Assembly (NCBI RefSeq): GCF_965363235.1
Contig: NC_134847.1
Location: 61,040,439-61,104,438, forward strand
Length of the DNA: 64,000 nt
Direction of reading: 5' to 3'
Source: Mytilus galloprovincialis
Lineage: Eukaryota; Mollusca; Bivalvia; Mytilida; Mytilidae
Shown: in pieces, positions 38,401-53,400 of the stretch
Layout of the letters: each line of letters opens with the position of its first letter
How positions within the stretch are numbered: position 1 is the first letter of the stretch
Made by a program: the position numbers and the translations under genes
The notes under the pieces: model-generated
What the model was told of the DNA's origin: nothing
Databases searched by the model: none
What the model saw: the letters and a program-made list of their open reading frames with translations, nothing else

Positions 38401-41400
38401 GCCTCTACCAAATCATTTGATAATATGATATTATCAGGGATCGCTAAACACAGACTCAGTTCATATTTGCCCAATTTTTCTCTTCTTTCTTTTTTTCTGG
38501 ATAGTTAAAAAGAGCCAAACTTTACAGAGTAAACTTACGCCAATCTATTGAATTTCGGGAAATGTTGATATTCATGATAGGCCATTCCCTATTTTTTTAG
38601 GAACATACCGTGCTGCTAGATAATTTGACTACTTGATCCATTTTTTTCAGAACTTTGACAAATAATATAGAAAATCAAAATAAACAGATTATGCAGTTAA
38701 AGAATTATATTGGGGATACTGAAAAGGGGCCTAAACCTGCTGAAGTGTGGAGAAAGGAGAAAGAAACATTAGAAAACAAACTGGAGGTAGTTAATCTTTG
38801 TTATTACATTGGTTGCAATGAATTACATTGATTTCCGAGTTAAAAAAAACCCGATAATTTCACATGTGAAATAAACGTGGATATTTCACTCTTTGATGTT
38901 ATACAACAATAGATGTTGTCAAGACGTCGATAACGGTGGATCAAAACAAATTGTGAATGATAAAAAAAGATATAGTTCTTTACATGTTTTACATTTATTT
39001 CTTTAAAAAAGCCATTTGCTTATGTAATAAAAAGAATAACTAATTAAAGAATTCAAATATCGAAAAATATTCAACTCGTGATTGAACAACCCGACCATAG
39101 AGCAAATAGTTACAAATGTACATTATTATTATCTATTAATAACAATACTTCTTTTTTTTCTTTCTTTTTTTATACGACCACAAAAATTTTAATTTTTCGT
39201 CGTATACTGCTATCACGTTGGCGTCGTCATCCTGCGTCGTCTTGCGTCTTGTGTCGTCGTCCGAATACTTTTAGTTTTCGCACTCTAGCTTTAGTAAAAG
39301 TGAATAGAAATCGATGAAATTTTGACACAAGGTTTATGACCACAAAAGGAAGGTTGGGATTGATTTTGGGAGTTTTGGTCCCAACATTTTAGGAATTAGG
39401 GGCCAAAAAGGGCCCAAATAAGCATTTTCTTGGTTTTCGCACTATAACTTTAGTTTTAAGTGAATAGAAATCTATGAAATTTTGACACAAGGTTTATGAC
39501 CACAAAAGGAAGGTTGGGATTGATTTTGGGAGTTTTAGTTTCAACAGTTTAGGAATTAGGGGCCAAAAAAGGGCCCAAATAAGCATTATTCTTGGTTTTT
39601 GCACAATAATTTTAGTATAAGTAAATAGAAATCAGTGAAATTTTAACACAAGGTTTATGACCACAAAAGGAAGGTTGGGATTGATTTTGGGAGTTGAGGT
39701 CCCAACAGTTTAGGAATTAGGGGTCAAAAAGGGGCCCAAATAAGCATTATTCTTGGTTTTCGCACCATAACTTAAGTATAAGTAAATAGAAATCTATGAA
39801 ATTTAAACACAAGGTTTATGACCATATAAGGAAGGTTGGGTTTGATTTTGGGAGTTTTGGTCCCAACAGCTTAGGAATAAGGGGCCCAAAAGGGTCCAAA
39901 ATTGAACTTTGTTTGATTTCATCAAAAATTGAATAATTGGGGTTCTTTGATATGCTCAATCTAACTGTGTATGTAGATTCTTAATTTTTGGTCCCGTTTT
40001 CAAATTGGTCTACATTAAGGTCCAAAGGGTCCAAAATTAAACTTGGTTTGATTTTAACAAAAATTGAATCCTTGGGGTTCTTTAATATGTTGAATCTAAA
40101 AATGTACTTAGATTTTTTATTATTGGCCCAGTTTTCAAGTTGGTCCAAATCGGGGTCCAAAATTAAACTTTGTTTGATTTCATCAAAAATTGAATAATTG
40201 GGGTTCTTTGATATGCCAAATCTAACTGTGTATGTAGATTCTTAATTTTTGGTCCCGTTTTCAAATTGGTCTACATTAAAGTCCAAAGGGTCCAAAATTA
40301 AACTAAATTTGATTTTAACAAAAATTGAATTCTTGGGCTTTTTTGATATGCTGAATCTAAACATGTACTTAGATTTTTGTTTATGGGCCCAGTTTTCAAG
40401 TTGGTTCAAATCAGGATACAAAATTATTATATTAAGTATTGTGCAGTAGCAAGAAATTTTCAATTGCACAGTATTCAGCAATAGCAAGAAATCTTCAATT
40501 GCACAGTATTGTGCAATAGCAAGAAATTTTCAATTGCTCAGTATTGCGCAATAGCAAGAAATCTTCAATTGCACAGTATTGTGCAATAGCAAATATTTTC
40601 AATTGCACAGTATTGCACAATAGCCAGAAATATCTAATTGCACAATATTGTACAATAGCAAGAAATTTTCAATTGATTGGAGTTATCTTTCTTTGTCCAG
40701 AATAGTAGTTGAGTAAACTTAAATCATTGTTTTATACAATATACAATGTATATTCACTTTTACTACCAACTGATAAATTAAAACAATCTTTATCATTCAG
40801 TGATAACAAGCACCTTTTGTTACATTTTAATATTTTATGATGTATTTAAATGAGTAGTTATTGTTGCAAACTCCATTAGAAATTTGAATTGAGATCAGTT
40901 TTGGAAAAAGGGAAAGGGGGATGTGAAAAAAAATGGGGGGGGGGGGGTTAAATTTTTCTCATTTCAGATTTCATAAATAAAAAGAAAATTTCTTCAAACA
41001 TTTTTTTGAGAGGATTAATATTCAACAGCAAAGTGAATTGCTCAAAGGCAAAAAAAATATTTTAAGTTCAGTAGACCACATTCATTCTGTGTCAGAAACC
41101 TATGCTGTGTCAACTATTTAATCACAATCCAAATTTAGAGCTGTATCCAGCTTGAATGTTGTGTCCATACTTGCCCCAACCTTTCAGGGTTCAACCTCTG
41201 CGGTCGTATAAAGCTGCGCCATGCGGAGCATCTGGTTTTAAATTAAAATGTGTATAAAATTTAGAATGGAAAAGGGAAATGTGTCAAAGAGACAATATCC
41301 TGACCATAGAAAAAAAACAACAGCAGAAGGTCACCAACAGGTCTTCAATATAGCGAGAGAAATTCCCGCACCTGGAAGCGTCCTTTAGCTGACCCCAAAA

Positions 41401-44400
41401 CAAATATATACTAGTTCAATGATAATGAACGTTTTTATACCAGAATTATTTAAAAAAAAAAAAAACACAATTTTGAAAATAAAGAAGAACCATGTTACTT
41501 TGCACTGAACAAAAGATAGCATTGTTTTTTGTGCTTATGTTACACAGAAATTTATCATACATGTATTCAAAGAAGAAAAATACACTAGAAAACAAGGAGG
41601 AACACTTCAAAGAAAATGAAAGAAGTACTTACATTCTTTAATTATGCTTCATATTTGATCAAAAAAAATATGTTGTTTTAGAATTTGTGTTACCAGTTCT
41701 GTTACATATTTATACCCCCGCTTTAAAAAAGGGGGGGTATACTGTTTTACCTCTGTCTGTCCGTCAGTCCGTCCGTCAGTCCGTCCGTCAGTCCGTCAGT
41801 CCGTCCGTCCGTCAGTCAGTCCGTCCCATGAAACTTTCGTCACATTTTTCTCAGGAACTACACATCCACCCTTTCTGTAATTTGGTATCAACATTTATAT
41901 ATGTTAGCCATACCGTGTGATGCGATTTCAGATTCATCACTTGACAACTTCCTGTTTACCGAACACTTGTATGATTTTACACATAATAGCCAAGTTGAAA
42001 ATTTTCGTCACATTTTTCTCAGGAACTACACATCCACCCTTTCTGTAATTTGGTATCAACATTTATATATGTTAGCCATACCGTGTGATGCGTTTTCAGA
42101 TTCATCACTTGACAACTTCCTGTTTACCGAACACTTGTATGATTTTACACATAATAGCCAAGTTGAAAATTTTCGTCACATTTTTCTCAGGAACTACACA
42201 TCCACCCTTTCTGTAATTTGGTATCAACATTTATATATGTTAGCCATACCGTGTGATGCGTTTTCAGATTCATCACTTGACAACTTCCTGTTTACCGAAC
42301 ACTTGTATGATTTTACACATGATAGCCAAGTTGAAAATTTTCGTCACATTTTTCTCAGCAACTACAATACAAGGATTTCTGAAATTTGGTTTCAGGATTT
42401 ATATAAGTCAGCTATACCGTGTGATGCGTTTTCAGATTCATCACTCGACAACTTCCTGTTTACCGAACACTTGTATGATTTTACACATGATAGCCAAGTT
42501 GAAAATTTTCGTCACATTTTTCTCAGGAACTACAATACAAGGATTTCTGAAATTTGGTTTCAGGATTTATATAAGTCAGCTATACCGTGTGATGCGTTTT
42601 CAGATTTATCACTTGACAACTTCCTGTTTACCGAACACTTGCATATTTTTACACTATTAATATTATCCACTTGCGGCGGGGGTATCATCAGTGAGCAGTA
42701 GCTCGCAGTTTCACTTGTTTAATTTATGTTACATGTATTTTTTAGATATTAGAAGTAGATAAAGAAAATATACAGTCAAACTTACAGCTGTTGAATATCA
42801 GGTTTTCCTCTCTGAATGAAATTCTAAGGACACAGGAAGCTGAAGTATCAAGGGTAGTAATAGTTTGTTATGTTTTAGTTGTTTTAATATATTCAGGCTT
42901 TCAATGCATGAAAATTGGTCGAAATGAAATTAGAGGTTTGAATCATACATGTTATAATGGGTCATTTAAATTTTCATTATAATTTTTATTCTTCAGAAAT
43001 GAAAATAAAAATATTTATCATATAGATGGTGGTTATTTAAATGAAGTTGACATTGTGCTAAATACTGATAATCTCACATGTGAAACAACTAGTTTATTTT
43101 TTTGCTCACCAGACTTTGCATGTCTTTAAATAGATACTCTCTTGAGACTTAAAACTGAAGTTTTGCGTCTTGACACTGAAAACCTTTTAGTTATGTGTGT
43201 TGATAAATAGTCTGTACCCATGCCCATTTAGTACAACTTATACATGTAACTGCACAATTATTTCAAATTCTGCATTAATCTTCTGTAAGTGATTATATGA
43301 AATTATGACAACTATGTGCAATACACATACATTCATGTGCCAAAAAAGTTCAGTGAAATTGATTTTACATAGATTTGGTGAGACAACTGATTGCTTTTAA
43401 CCAATAAAGATGTCTTCATAACATGAAAAGTTTACTAATATAATAAAACAATGATTTACACTTCACTACAATTTTGAATAATTGTTTTAAAAAGATTTAA
43501 TCTTCTTGTAGGTTTCACAAGATAAATCAGACAAGAACAAACAGGAGAGTTTATTATTAACAAGGTATTTTGAAATCAGTATTGTCGTCTGAACTTCCAT
43601 TAAAACAAAGTCATTCTCATTCCAATTAGTATTATATACCAGACCTTCAATGAAAGTGGAGACTTCACACTTCAGGACTATTATCAGTTTTGTGATAACA
43701 TGTTCTAAATATTATTTCATATGAAAGTTTGATAATTAGAGTTAGACTATTTCAAATGAAACAATTTTTAGCTAAATAAAAATTAAAAAAGGAAGCTGTG
43801 AATTTTTTTTTAATGCAAAACAGATTTAAATTATTCATTCATATCCTTTTGTATAAATTGCATCCATTTTTGTTGACAATGCAGTAGGAAGGAAATAATC
43901 AATTTTTAAAAGCGAGATTTACAAAATAAATCAGTTAATATTTACCATCTTGTGATACAAAACATTCTACCTCCTTATTTTATTTTATTTTACATTAAAA
44001 AGGATTCTTGTTCTCAAGTTTTAATGTGCCCTCATAAAGTATCTTACTAACAACACTGTTTGGCAGTCAGAATTCATAAAATTTGACTGTTTCAAGACAT
44101 ATAGTTTATTGAAAGTTATGACACAGACAAATAAATACTTTTCTTTATTATAAATAGGTGGAGGGAAAAAGTATTTGCATTAATGGTTCAACAAAAATCT
44201 GCTGCCATTATAAAACATAAGGATGAACAAAACTGGAAAGGAAAGGTAACTCTTTGTTAGAACCGAGAAATAGACAAAAAAATGTTACATTGGTTCCTAC
44301 AGAATAACATTTAGTGCAGGTTTTTTTTAAACATTTTTGTTACATGTAACATCAAAATCTAGGGAATTGCATAGTTCTGTAGCAATAATTTTAAAGATAA

Positions 44401-47400
44401 AATATTATGCTATGAATCTTCATCTTTAAGTTAAATTTTCATGTATATTTGATGAAATACTGCAAATTTACACATACTTCACTTGAATGTAAATTTCAGC
44501 GTAATTGGCTATCAGCTTTACTAACATTAAAATAATAATTATTATTTACCTTAGTGTTTGAAGTTTCAGGACCATGTATAATTAAAAAAAAACACAGTTA
44601 GATTTAGCAATAAAGGTGAAAATATTTTATTGATATGATTTGATAGTGTCTTCAAGTAAAATAATTTTCTTATTTAAGGTTGGTGATTTAGAGAGCAGAT
44701 TAGTATCAGCCAACAACCAGATGAATGTTTTATCTCATGCTATGTCTGATAAACAAGCTCAACTAGACATGGAAGTTAACAATAATAAGGTAAAGCTAAA
44801 GTGTATATTATAATTTCAATTCAATATCTGATAAATAGGCTCAACTAGACATGCAAGGACTAGACTTAATGTTTGCACAACACGACCAGATTTCTGACTG
44901 GGTGAATATATATTTATCATCCAGACACCTAGCAGGCGACTTAATATATTTTGCATTGAATCCTATGTCTACCCTTTCAAGTGGGCTCCTGAAAAAATAA
45001 CTTGGTGGCCTAGCTGGCCCCTGGAGAATTAGAGTTTTAGGAAATAGAAAAAAAAAAATAATAAGGTAAAATATATTTTTTAAGCATCTATCCTAAAATG
45101 TTTTACTTTTACAAATTGTGAATTGGATGGAGAGTTGTCTCATTTGCACTTATACCACATCTTATATCTATGAAGGTATATAGATGTTATTTTCCATGTA
45201 ATTTCAACTAAAATTCATACAAATTGAGGGGTTAATATTAGCTTAGTATCAGTGTATAGGCAAGAATTAAGTTGCTGGAGATGTTTAACTTACACAGCAG
45301 AGAAAATAAAAGCTTGTAAAACATGTACTTTGTAAAAGCATTTTGTTTCATTTGTAATTGAGCATGTTAAATTTTTGTGTAGAAATTACAACATGAGGTG
45401 ATACAAGCCCAGCAGATGGCGTTACTGTTGGATGACAGATTAACAGAGAACAGACAATCAGCAGAACAATTACAACAGTTCTGTAAAAGGTTGGGATTTT
45501 TAATTTTAACAGTTTTTGTTTAAAAAGTCTTATTTTAAAACTGTTTTAAACATTATTTTAGAATAAAGTTATGACACTGAATTTTGTGTCCATTATACAT
45601 GTTTAAGTATTTATGAGGAACTTTGGAGTGTATTCTGTTGTAACCATATATAGCTTGTCTGTCTATGTTTCACATAATTCAATAATTTATTTGTTTTGAG
45701 GACATCAGCTTCAGGATGTTTGTACTGGGAAATAATTGTCAGAAAGCATTTAAAAGGGGAGATAATCCATTTATTTTCTTAAATATTGTTAGTCAGGTGT
45801 ACCCTTTAGTGAGTTCAGTGACAATTCTAATTTCAATATTTTATAATCTATAACAGGAGCAGCACTTAAGATCCCTCTCTTTTATCCTTGGTGTCATTAC
45901 TTCTTATTTACCTCTCCTTTGGAGCAGTTTATTGACATCTATGAGAATTTCAAGAATTCCTCACGACAATATCCAATTTTGATTTTCTATTTAATATTTT
46001 AATCCCTGAAGCAAAACTTTTAAACAGTTAAACATTACTCTATATAGCAAATTTCTGTCAATAAACTCTGCCTTATAAATGGTTTTTTTCGAAAGCTTGT
46101 AAAATAAACATGTAACCAGTTGGCATCTTCTCATAAATGCACATATTATTATTCGCATAACCTTTATAGTAGAAAATGAATAACAGCTAAACAGTCACAA
46201 AATTTCAATTTTATTAAGCCAATAATCACCTTCAGTTTATTATCTTCAGAATTTCAAAAAGCAAGTCATAAAGTTACAACCTGACATACCTCTTTTGGGG
46301 GGAGGGGGGTGGGGCTGTTATTCCTAACAACTACCTCACCTAATTGTTTTTTTTTTCAAATTTTTCACAGAGATTCATGGTGTGAAGCAAAGTCCACCCT
46401 TTTCTCTATTTGTAGGTCTTTTGTTTTGTTGAGATTATATTTGTCTGATTGCCTGTAAGTTCATCCTTACATTTTGAAGTTTCATTGAATGTTTCACAAA
46501 CAATGTGTGTGCATTTTGTATATTTACTTTCGATGTTATTTTTCAGCGTATGTGGTAAACTGGAGGAATCCTATAGTGTACTCAATACAGTATTCAGCAC
46601 CATGAAAACATTTGGCCAGAGAATTAGTTTTGCCAGTGGTCGTGTTGAAATGTTGCAAGGTACACTTGTTATTGGTTGCCAACTTAATTTAAGTTATCTC
46701 AGTTACACTTCTTTATCAAAAAAGTTATCATCATCCGATTATGGTCATTTAGAAATTACACACAGACCTTAGAATACTCCCTATTTCTTGAAGTGAGTTC
46801 AGGGTACTTTTGAATCAATAAAGACTTAAAAAAACATTAATTAATAAAAAAGAAGATGTGGTATGATTGTCAATGATACAACTCTTAACAAGAGATCAAA
46901 TGAAACAGAAATTAAAAACTTAAGATCACTGTAAGGCCTGCAAATATGAGCAAAGGCCACACCACATAGTCAGCTATTATAAGCCCCAAGATGACAAATA
47001 TAAAACAATTCAAACCAGAAAACTAATTGCCTAATTTATGTACAAAATAATGAACTGAAAACAAATATGCTATACTGCAACAAACGTCAACCACTGAATT
47101 ACAGGCTCCTTCCTGACTTGCGGCATATACAGCACATACATAAATCACTTATACATATTATTTGTAATGGCATTACATTTCGATGAAAAGTATGATTTGT
47201 CATATTTATTCTCTTTTGTAGAATAAATCAAGCTGTTGGGTACCTTAATTTTTTTATACTGAGGCGTTTTTATGCCCAACCTACGATAGTAGAGGGGCAT
47301 TATGTTTTCTTGTCTGTGCATCCGTCTGTTCGTCCGTCTGTCCAGCTTTAGGTTAAAGTTTTTGGTCAAGGTTGTTTTTGATGAAGCTGAAGTCCAATCA

Positions 47401-50400
47401 ATTTGAAACTTAGTACACATGTTGCTTATGATATTGTAATGCCCCGTTGATTTGAAAGCTGACAATTTTACTGTGGTCTCTGTTCCACACTTGATTGATA
47501 CACGCAGATGTCCGTTGTTGTTTTCTGATTTGTATTTTACAGAAGAAATAGCCTACTTTGACCTTATATTATATACTGTCTTCTTTAAATCTATATATGG
47601 ACTTTATTTATATGTGCAATTGTTCCTATTGTATTTGTTTATACCTAGATTCAGCATAATGCGCCAAATGTAACGTTACATGTTCTTGTTTATGAATAAC
47701 TTGTGTATTAGGTCATACGTTTTATAAATAAGGAACACATGTTCCTACGATGAGCTTCTCTCCAAAAACCTCCATGCAGTTAGCAGTCTCTCTTAAACTA
47801 TAATTTGCTGCACCAAGTAAAAGTACTTGGTGATAATATTTATGCTGTCAAACTGTTTGCACGGGTAAATGACTAACCATGCACCGAGTATGCAGAGTAT
47901 TAATTATACAGAGAGGGATCATTACAGATGTAACAACAAAACAGAGATTTTCATAATTTTACTGTATTTAAAATAACTTAAAACATAACAAACAAAATAA
48001 CAAAATAACAAAATAAAAACAACAGATTAGAGTTAACAAAATGTACATTTTTTGCCATTCTTCATGAAAGAAAATATAAAATCTGAACAAGAAGTATTAA
48101 AACTTACATTAGATTCCTTGCCAACTGACATTTTGTCTTTAGTTGTATATTTATCAAACAATGTTCTAGCTTTAGAATAAGAAAATAAATTGTTTCTTGG
48201 TCTTGGAATTCTTGAAGGTTTCCTTGACACTTTTGACCTAATTTTACAGTTTTGTAAATCTTTAGTAACTTCATCAAGTCTAGCACGTTTTGTTGGAGAT
48301 TCATCAGTATTACTGTTTTCTTCATCGTCAGACAGAACACGCTTTGCTCTTTGTTTCATATCTTCATACTTCTTTTTCAGTTCAGCATCTTTTTCCCTCA
48401 GCCTTTCTGTCTTTTTCTTCAAACGATTTAATTGATTTGTCCATATGGTCATCTGCATTGAAACATGTTTCACAACTTGTCCCGGAAAAACATAATTTGT
48501 CATTGGATTTACGGAAATTCTGTTATAATCATTTGTCGGAATCACAGAACATTCCATCATTGTTTGTACAGGTCGAGATTTTTCTGCTTGTCTTCTGTCC
48601 ATATTCTCATAAAAATCTTGATTCACATTTTTTCCTACATGGAAGCCTGGTTTTTCTTTTCTAAACATTGGAATTTTAGAGTTTATGATTTTCAGCTTAC
48701 TTGCTAAATTGGATCCTTTCTTCTTATTTATATCAGGCAGTCTTTGTTTAATTGGTGTAGATGTTTTCCTTTTGTAAGTCCAGTTTTGATCATAGTCAAA
48801 CATGTTTGTACTCTTTAACTTATCCTGGTCAGCAACTTTGTATTTGTTAGATTTTCTGTTGATTGTCCCACGTAAATCAAAAGAAAGTTTAAACGCTGGA
48901 AATGCTCTTTCTATTGTCATGGTGTAAAAAATAGCTTAGAGTTTATCACAATAATCCTAGGTATTTCAACAGTACAGCAGATGTTTTCTGTGAAAAACTT
49001 ATTTTTTATAACATTGTAATTATTATTTTGTCTATTTATATAAATGAATATGTTTGACAATTTTTATGATGTGCTAACCATTCTGGTGGGGGTCCTATCA
49101 GTGAAAAGAATAAAGATAATTTGCTAAGTTTTTGTCACAGCAGGACTTACAAATCAAATATATGAAGACATGTATTAATTCCTACTATGCTGTTTTATTC
49201 AAAGAATTCTGTCACTGTAAAAGGTGTTGATTTATTTAAATGGAATTCTATAGACCTGTTATAAACAGGTAATTAGGTCACTGTGACTTTGACACTGTTC
49301 ATATCTGATTTACCTGTAATCAAATCATTGAAATTGATTATCACATGCCCACTATGACAAGTCCAGTAAAAGTTACCATCTATTCTGCACATTTTAATGT
49401 ATTTTTAGGAGAAAAAAATATTATGCTATACTGAATAAATTTGTAAAAAGTGTAAATTGTTCATTTTTATTTTTTGATAAATATTTGTTTTCTGTGTTTT
49501 AATTTTTGTTCATTTTTTTTGTAATTACTTAATAATTAGATAAATTTACACATTTTACAATGTAAAAGATAAACTTATAATAAAAGAGGGATACAATTAC
49601 ATTTTAGATTGTTAATCAAAACATTTAAAAAAAATCATTTAATACGAAAATAAAGAGATTAGAAATCAAGTGGTAAAACAAAAACTTAAAATTAATGAAA
49701 AATAAACCATACCATATCCAAAAAAAAGAAAGAAAGAAAGAAAAGACAACAGATCACAAAACACGACAGAGAATACTTAAGGTTAATCAACATTTATATC
49801 TCAAAAAGCTTACATAAGCTATGGATTAAAAGAGAGGAGGATTTATTACATATGTTAATGAGACAGCAGCCCTTTGACACAAAATACCAAAAGTCATCTA
49901 GGGGTCAACATACAATCTTAAACAATAAAAAGTCTCTTTGTTTAGTTCTAAATTGTCAAAGGTTATGATTGAAAAAGATAATAAAAGATCAGCCTTCAAC
50001 TCATTTGGTTATCAAGTAACTAAAACTATGTAAGGAAATTATGAGAATATATGGCATATGAATTGGTTTTAGTTTTATCATCGTGATAAATATTTCATGA
50101 TTAATTGCACTACATGTATATGGTGGTCTAAATTTCAGTAAAAATTATCATATAACATATATATATATATATATATATATATGCATGGAATTACATATTA
50201 TTTTTTTTTCAAAAGATCTGCAAAATCCATTTCACTTTCTGATAATGTTAAAAACTATCTATTTTAGGTTTGTTTGCCAGAAAGAAAGCCATGTCCCAGG
50301 TACATAGAGAAGATAAAACAGAACCTTTATTACAGTTAACAGATATACAGGATGAGTAGGTCTTATAAATAATATAAAACCAGTTAATAACAAGATATGT

Positions 50401-53400
50401 ATATTATGATGTAAATGTTAAACCAGTCTGAACTGTCTATAGACTGCAGTAGATGCTTTTTAAAAGTGAAATTTGAATTAAACTAGTTAAGAATATGCAA
50501 AGTGTGTAAAACTACACTTACTGTTATCATTAAAACTAATTACTATACATAATGTGTAACTGTGAACACAAAAATATCTTTTGTTTAAATATGCTCTATA
50601 TATTATAACTGACCAGTGTCAAAACCATAAGATTGATACAGTGGATATCTATGATGTCTAAATGTGGCCATCTGATGTTGACGCAGGTTGGTTGAACAAT
50701 GTGAAATAAAAAAAATTAAAATTGTATTTTAGTTCATCAATTTTAAGAAGAGAGTTAGAAAGAGTAACAGAAGAGAGAGATAGAGTTGTGGCACAGCTAA
50801 AACAAGATTCTGAGACTTGGACAGAAAGGCATACAGCTGCAACAGTTCAAAGTAAGTTACAGTAATGAATAAGATAACTTATTGTTAACTAGGAAGTTTG
50901 GTTATTATTGAGCACTGCTATAGAGATGTGTAGCAAGAACTGTATGTAAATAAAATTTAAACAAACTTTACCTAAACTTTAACCTATAGCTGTACAATGT
51001 AACCTATGGGAATGCAACAAGAGTATAAATCCCTATAACCGAAAATTATACAATATTTATCTATGGTATAATTTTCACAATTATACCATGGTTTTGTTGT
51101 ATATGGTCTTCCAAAAGAAAAGGAAAGATAGGGAGACCTGGCGTTGGCCTCTGGAATTTTTTGACACAAGAACAAATGAGTCAGTGCAGGGCAACTAAGC
51201 TAAACTGCCTGCTTCGCACCAGCCGATTTAAATGAATGCCTAGGGTGGGAATCGAACCCACATACACCACTTCTGTTGTCCTATATTTTGAAACAAGAAA
51301 AAAATCCCTCTCAAAACGATTAGTTTAAAATTATCTATCTATTATTCATGATCTTTTTTTGATACTATTGCAGTTAAAAATTTTGTAATTCACATGGCTG
51401 CAAAACTAAGGGGTCTAAACCTTAATAGATCTGGTGAAATAATTTTCTCGTTTTTAATAAAAAAAAAAATTTAAAAAAACATTTCTAACATTGAAATAAA
51501 AAAATTAAAAAAAAACCCTAAATCTGGAATTCATGAGAGCTTCCAAATATCAGAAAATCTGTTACTTATTTTGCATCCATTTCCTGAAAATTTAATTCCT
51601 TCACCATATGTTTGTCTAAATCTGTAACATTATATTCGCCATCAATGTAAATGTGCATCCTTCGGTGTGGAAAATTCAGGTCTTACTGATATTCCTGCTG
51701 TTTCAGAATCCTGTGCTTATTAAAGAAAGTAGGCAGAGCTTTGTCTGTAAGGCCCGAAAAGGGTTTTTTAGCTGATTCTTAACAAAATTTAACATTTAAA
51801 GATGCTATAGGTTAAAACAGATATTTCATATTTTTGAATAGTTGTGTGGTGTTTCGTAAATTATACCATAGTTTTTGTTGGAAACCCCCCAAACAACCTC
51901 ACTCGACCTTTGGTCTCATGAGGTTAAGGCCGGGGCTTTCAACAAAAGCCATGGTATAATTTACGAGCTTTTTCCTTATACAAATGTACATACTAATTTT
52001 TAGTAATATATTGAAGAAATAAAATTTTCATCAAATGTTTCAGAGGATGAAGAGATAAAGAATTTAAGAGAAACGATAGAAGAATTAGAAATGGATCTCC
52101 AAGGAAAATCACAGGTACTTTTACTACTGACACATTAAGTTGTTTTTTTTCTAGTGAAAGGAGAAGAGCCAGTAACCCCAATAACAGGCCCTTTAAAGGT
52201 TTATTTATTAGACTTTAAATTTTCATAGTAAAACAGCAAGTATGTAAAATGTACTGCTAAATGTATCATTTTTTAGTCTATAATCAAAATAATTGTATAT
52301 CTGCTTCATATTAAACAATATATTATCTTTAAAAAGGATAAGATTTCATTTACATTCTACTTTTTTGAAATTTCTGACCTTTTTTTCATGATTTCATTTG
52401 TAGCCCCACCCCTGGCCCATTGAATATTTGGTTAATAAGTAAAGAATATGGTATATACAGAATATTTCAGCAAAATAATATGTAGACAAAGGTGGAGTTA
52501 ATTTTCAATAAACTTTCATTAATTTTGCCAAATTATGGTAAACATCATCCTTTAGTGAAATTCACCTGCATTTATGACGCAACAATTATATAATTATTTA
52601 GCGGGAACTACATATTTGAGCAAGTTAACCAACCTCCAAATGACATTGTTTTCATGCAGTAGTTTTGCTAATTTATTTCCAGCAATGTAACAAATTAACA
52701 GAAGAAGTTGATAGATTTAATATTGAGTTAGAGGATGCCAATGAACAGATAGATAACTTAAAGATTGAACTCGGCAAATGTCAGGTCACATCAGACCAAG
52801 GTAACTATAATTCAATATGTCAGACCAGGCTAATTATTGTTATCACTATTTTCTCCCAATTTTTATCATTGATCTTTCTGTTTGGTAAATATCCATTTCG
52901 TACTTTTACAGTTATGTGAGTTTTTCTTAACTGAGTAGAAAGAGAATGCATGAATGCCATATAAAGCCTAAATTGGCAAAAAGCCTAGAAAAAAAAACAA
53001 ACATATTATCAATTCTTCAAACTCTCAATCTCAATCTGTCTTTTATCCTTGGATGTAATATTTTTTCTCTCTTAAATTTTTACAAAGTATTATTTTTTAT
53101 TAACCAACTAAGTACATTATTGCCAAAAATGACTGGTTATTAAAAATAACATATTTTCTGTAATGGCCCTGTTTTTCTGTATTGGCCCTGTTTTTTTCTG
53201 TAATGGCCCTGTTTTTCTGTAATGGCCCTGTTATTTCTGTAATGGCCCTGTTTTTCTGTAATGGCCCTGTATTAATGCCCAGCTTGTCTGTATTAAAATA
53301 GGGTTTTAAATAAAGTTAATAAAATTAAGCTGTAAAGAGTATAATACCCTTTTGTATTTTATTTAATTTAGTAACCAGCAACAAACATTAAAGAACCACA

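Noticed and set aside
39988-40487. Similar 66-81-codon frames on both strands
   Set aside because: They are by-products of the ~261-bp tandem units in a non-autonomous element.
40436-40675. Regular ~37-bp direct repeats that recall a CRISPR array
   Set aside because: There are no unique spacers between units, the genome is eukaryotic, and the array is inside a transposable element.
41901-42701. 266-codon plus-strand open frame with 56-aa repeats
   Set aside because: The frame is produced by a 168-bp satellite inside an inverted-repeat element. A second frame of the same satellite is also open, and no domain or splice context exists.
48190-48707. Plus-strand frames of 80-124 codons
   Set aside because: They lie antisense to the 295-codon minus-strand gene and are rich in Phe/Ser, as expected for the reverse of a Lys/Glu-rich coding strand.
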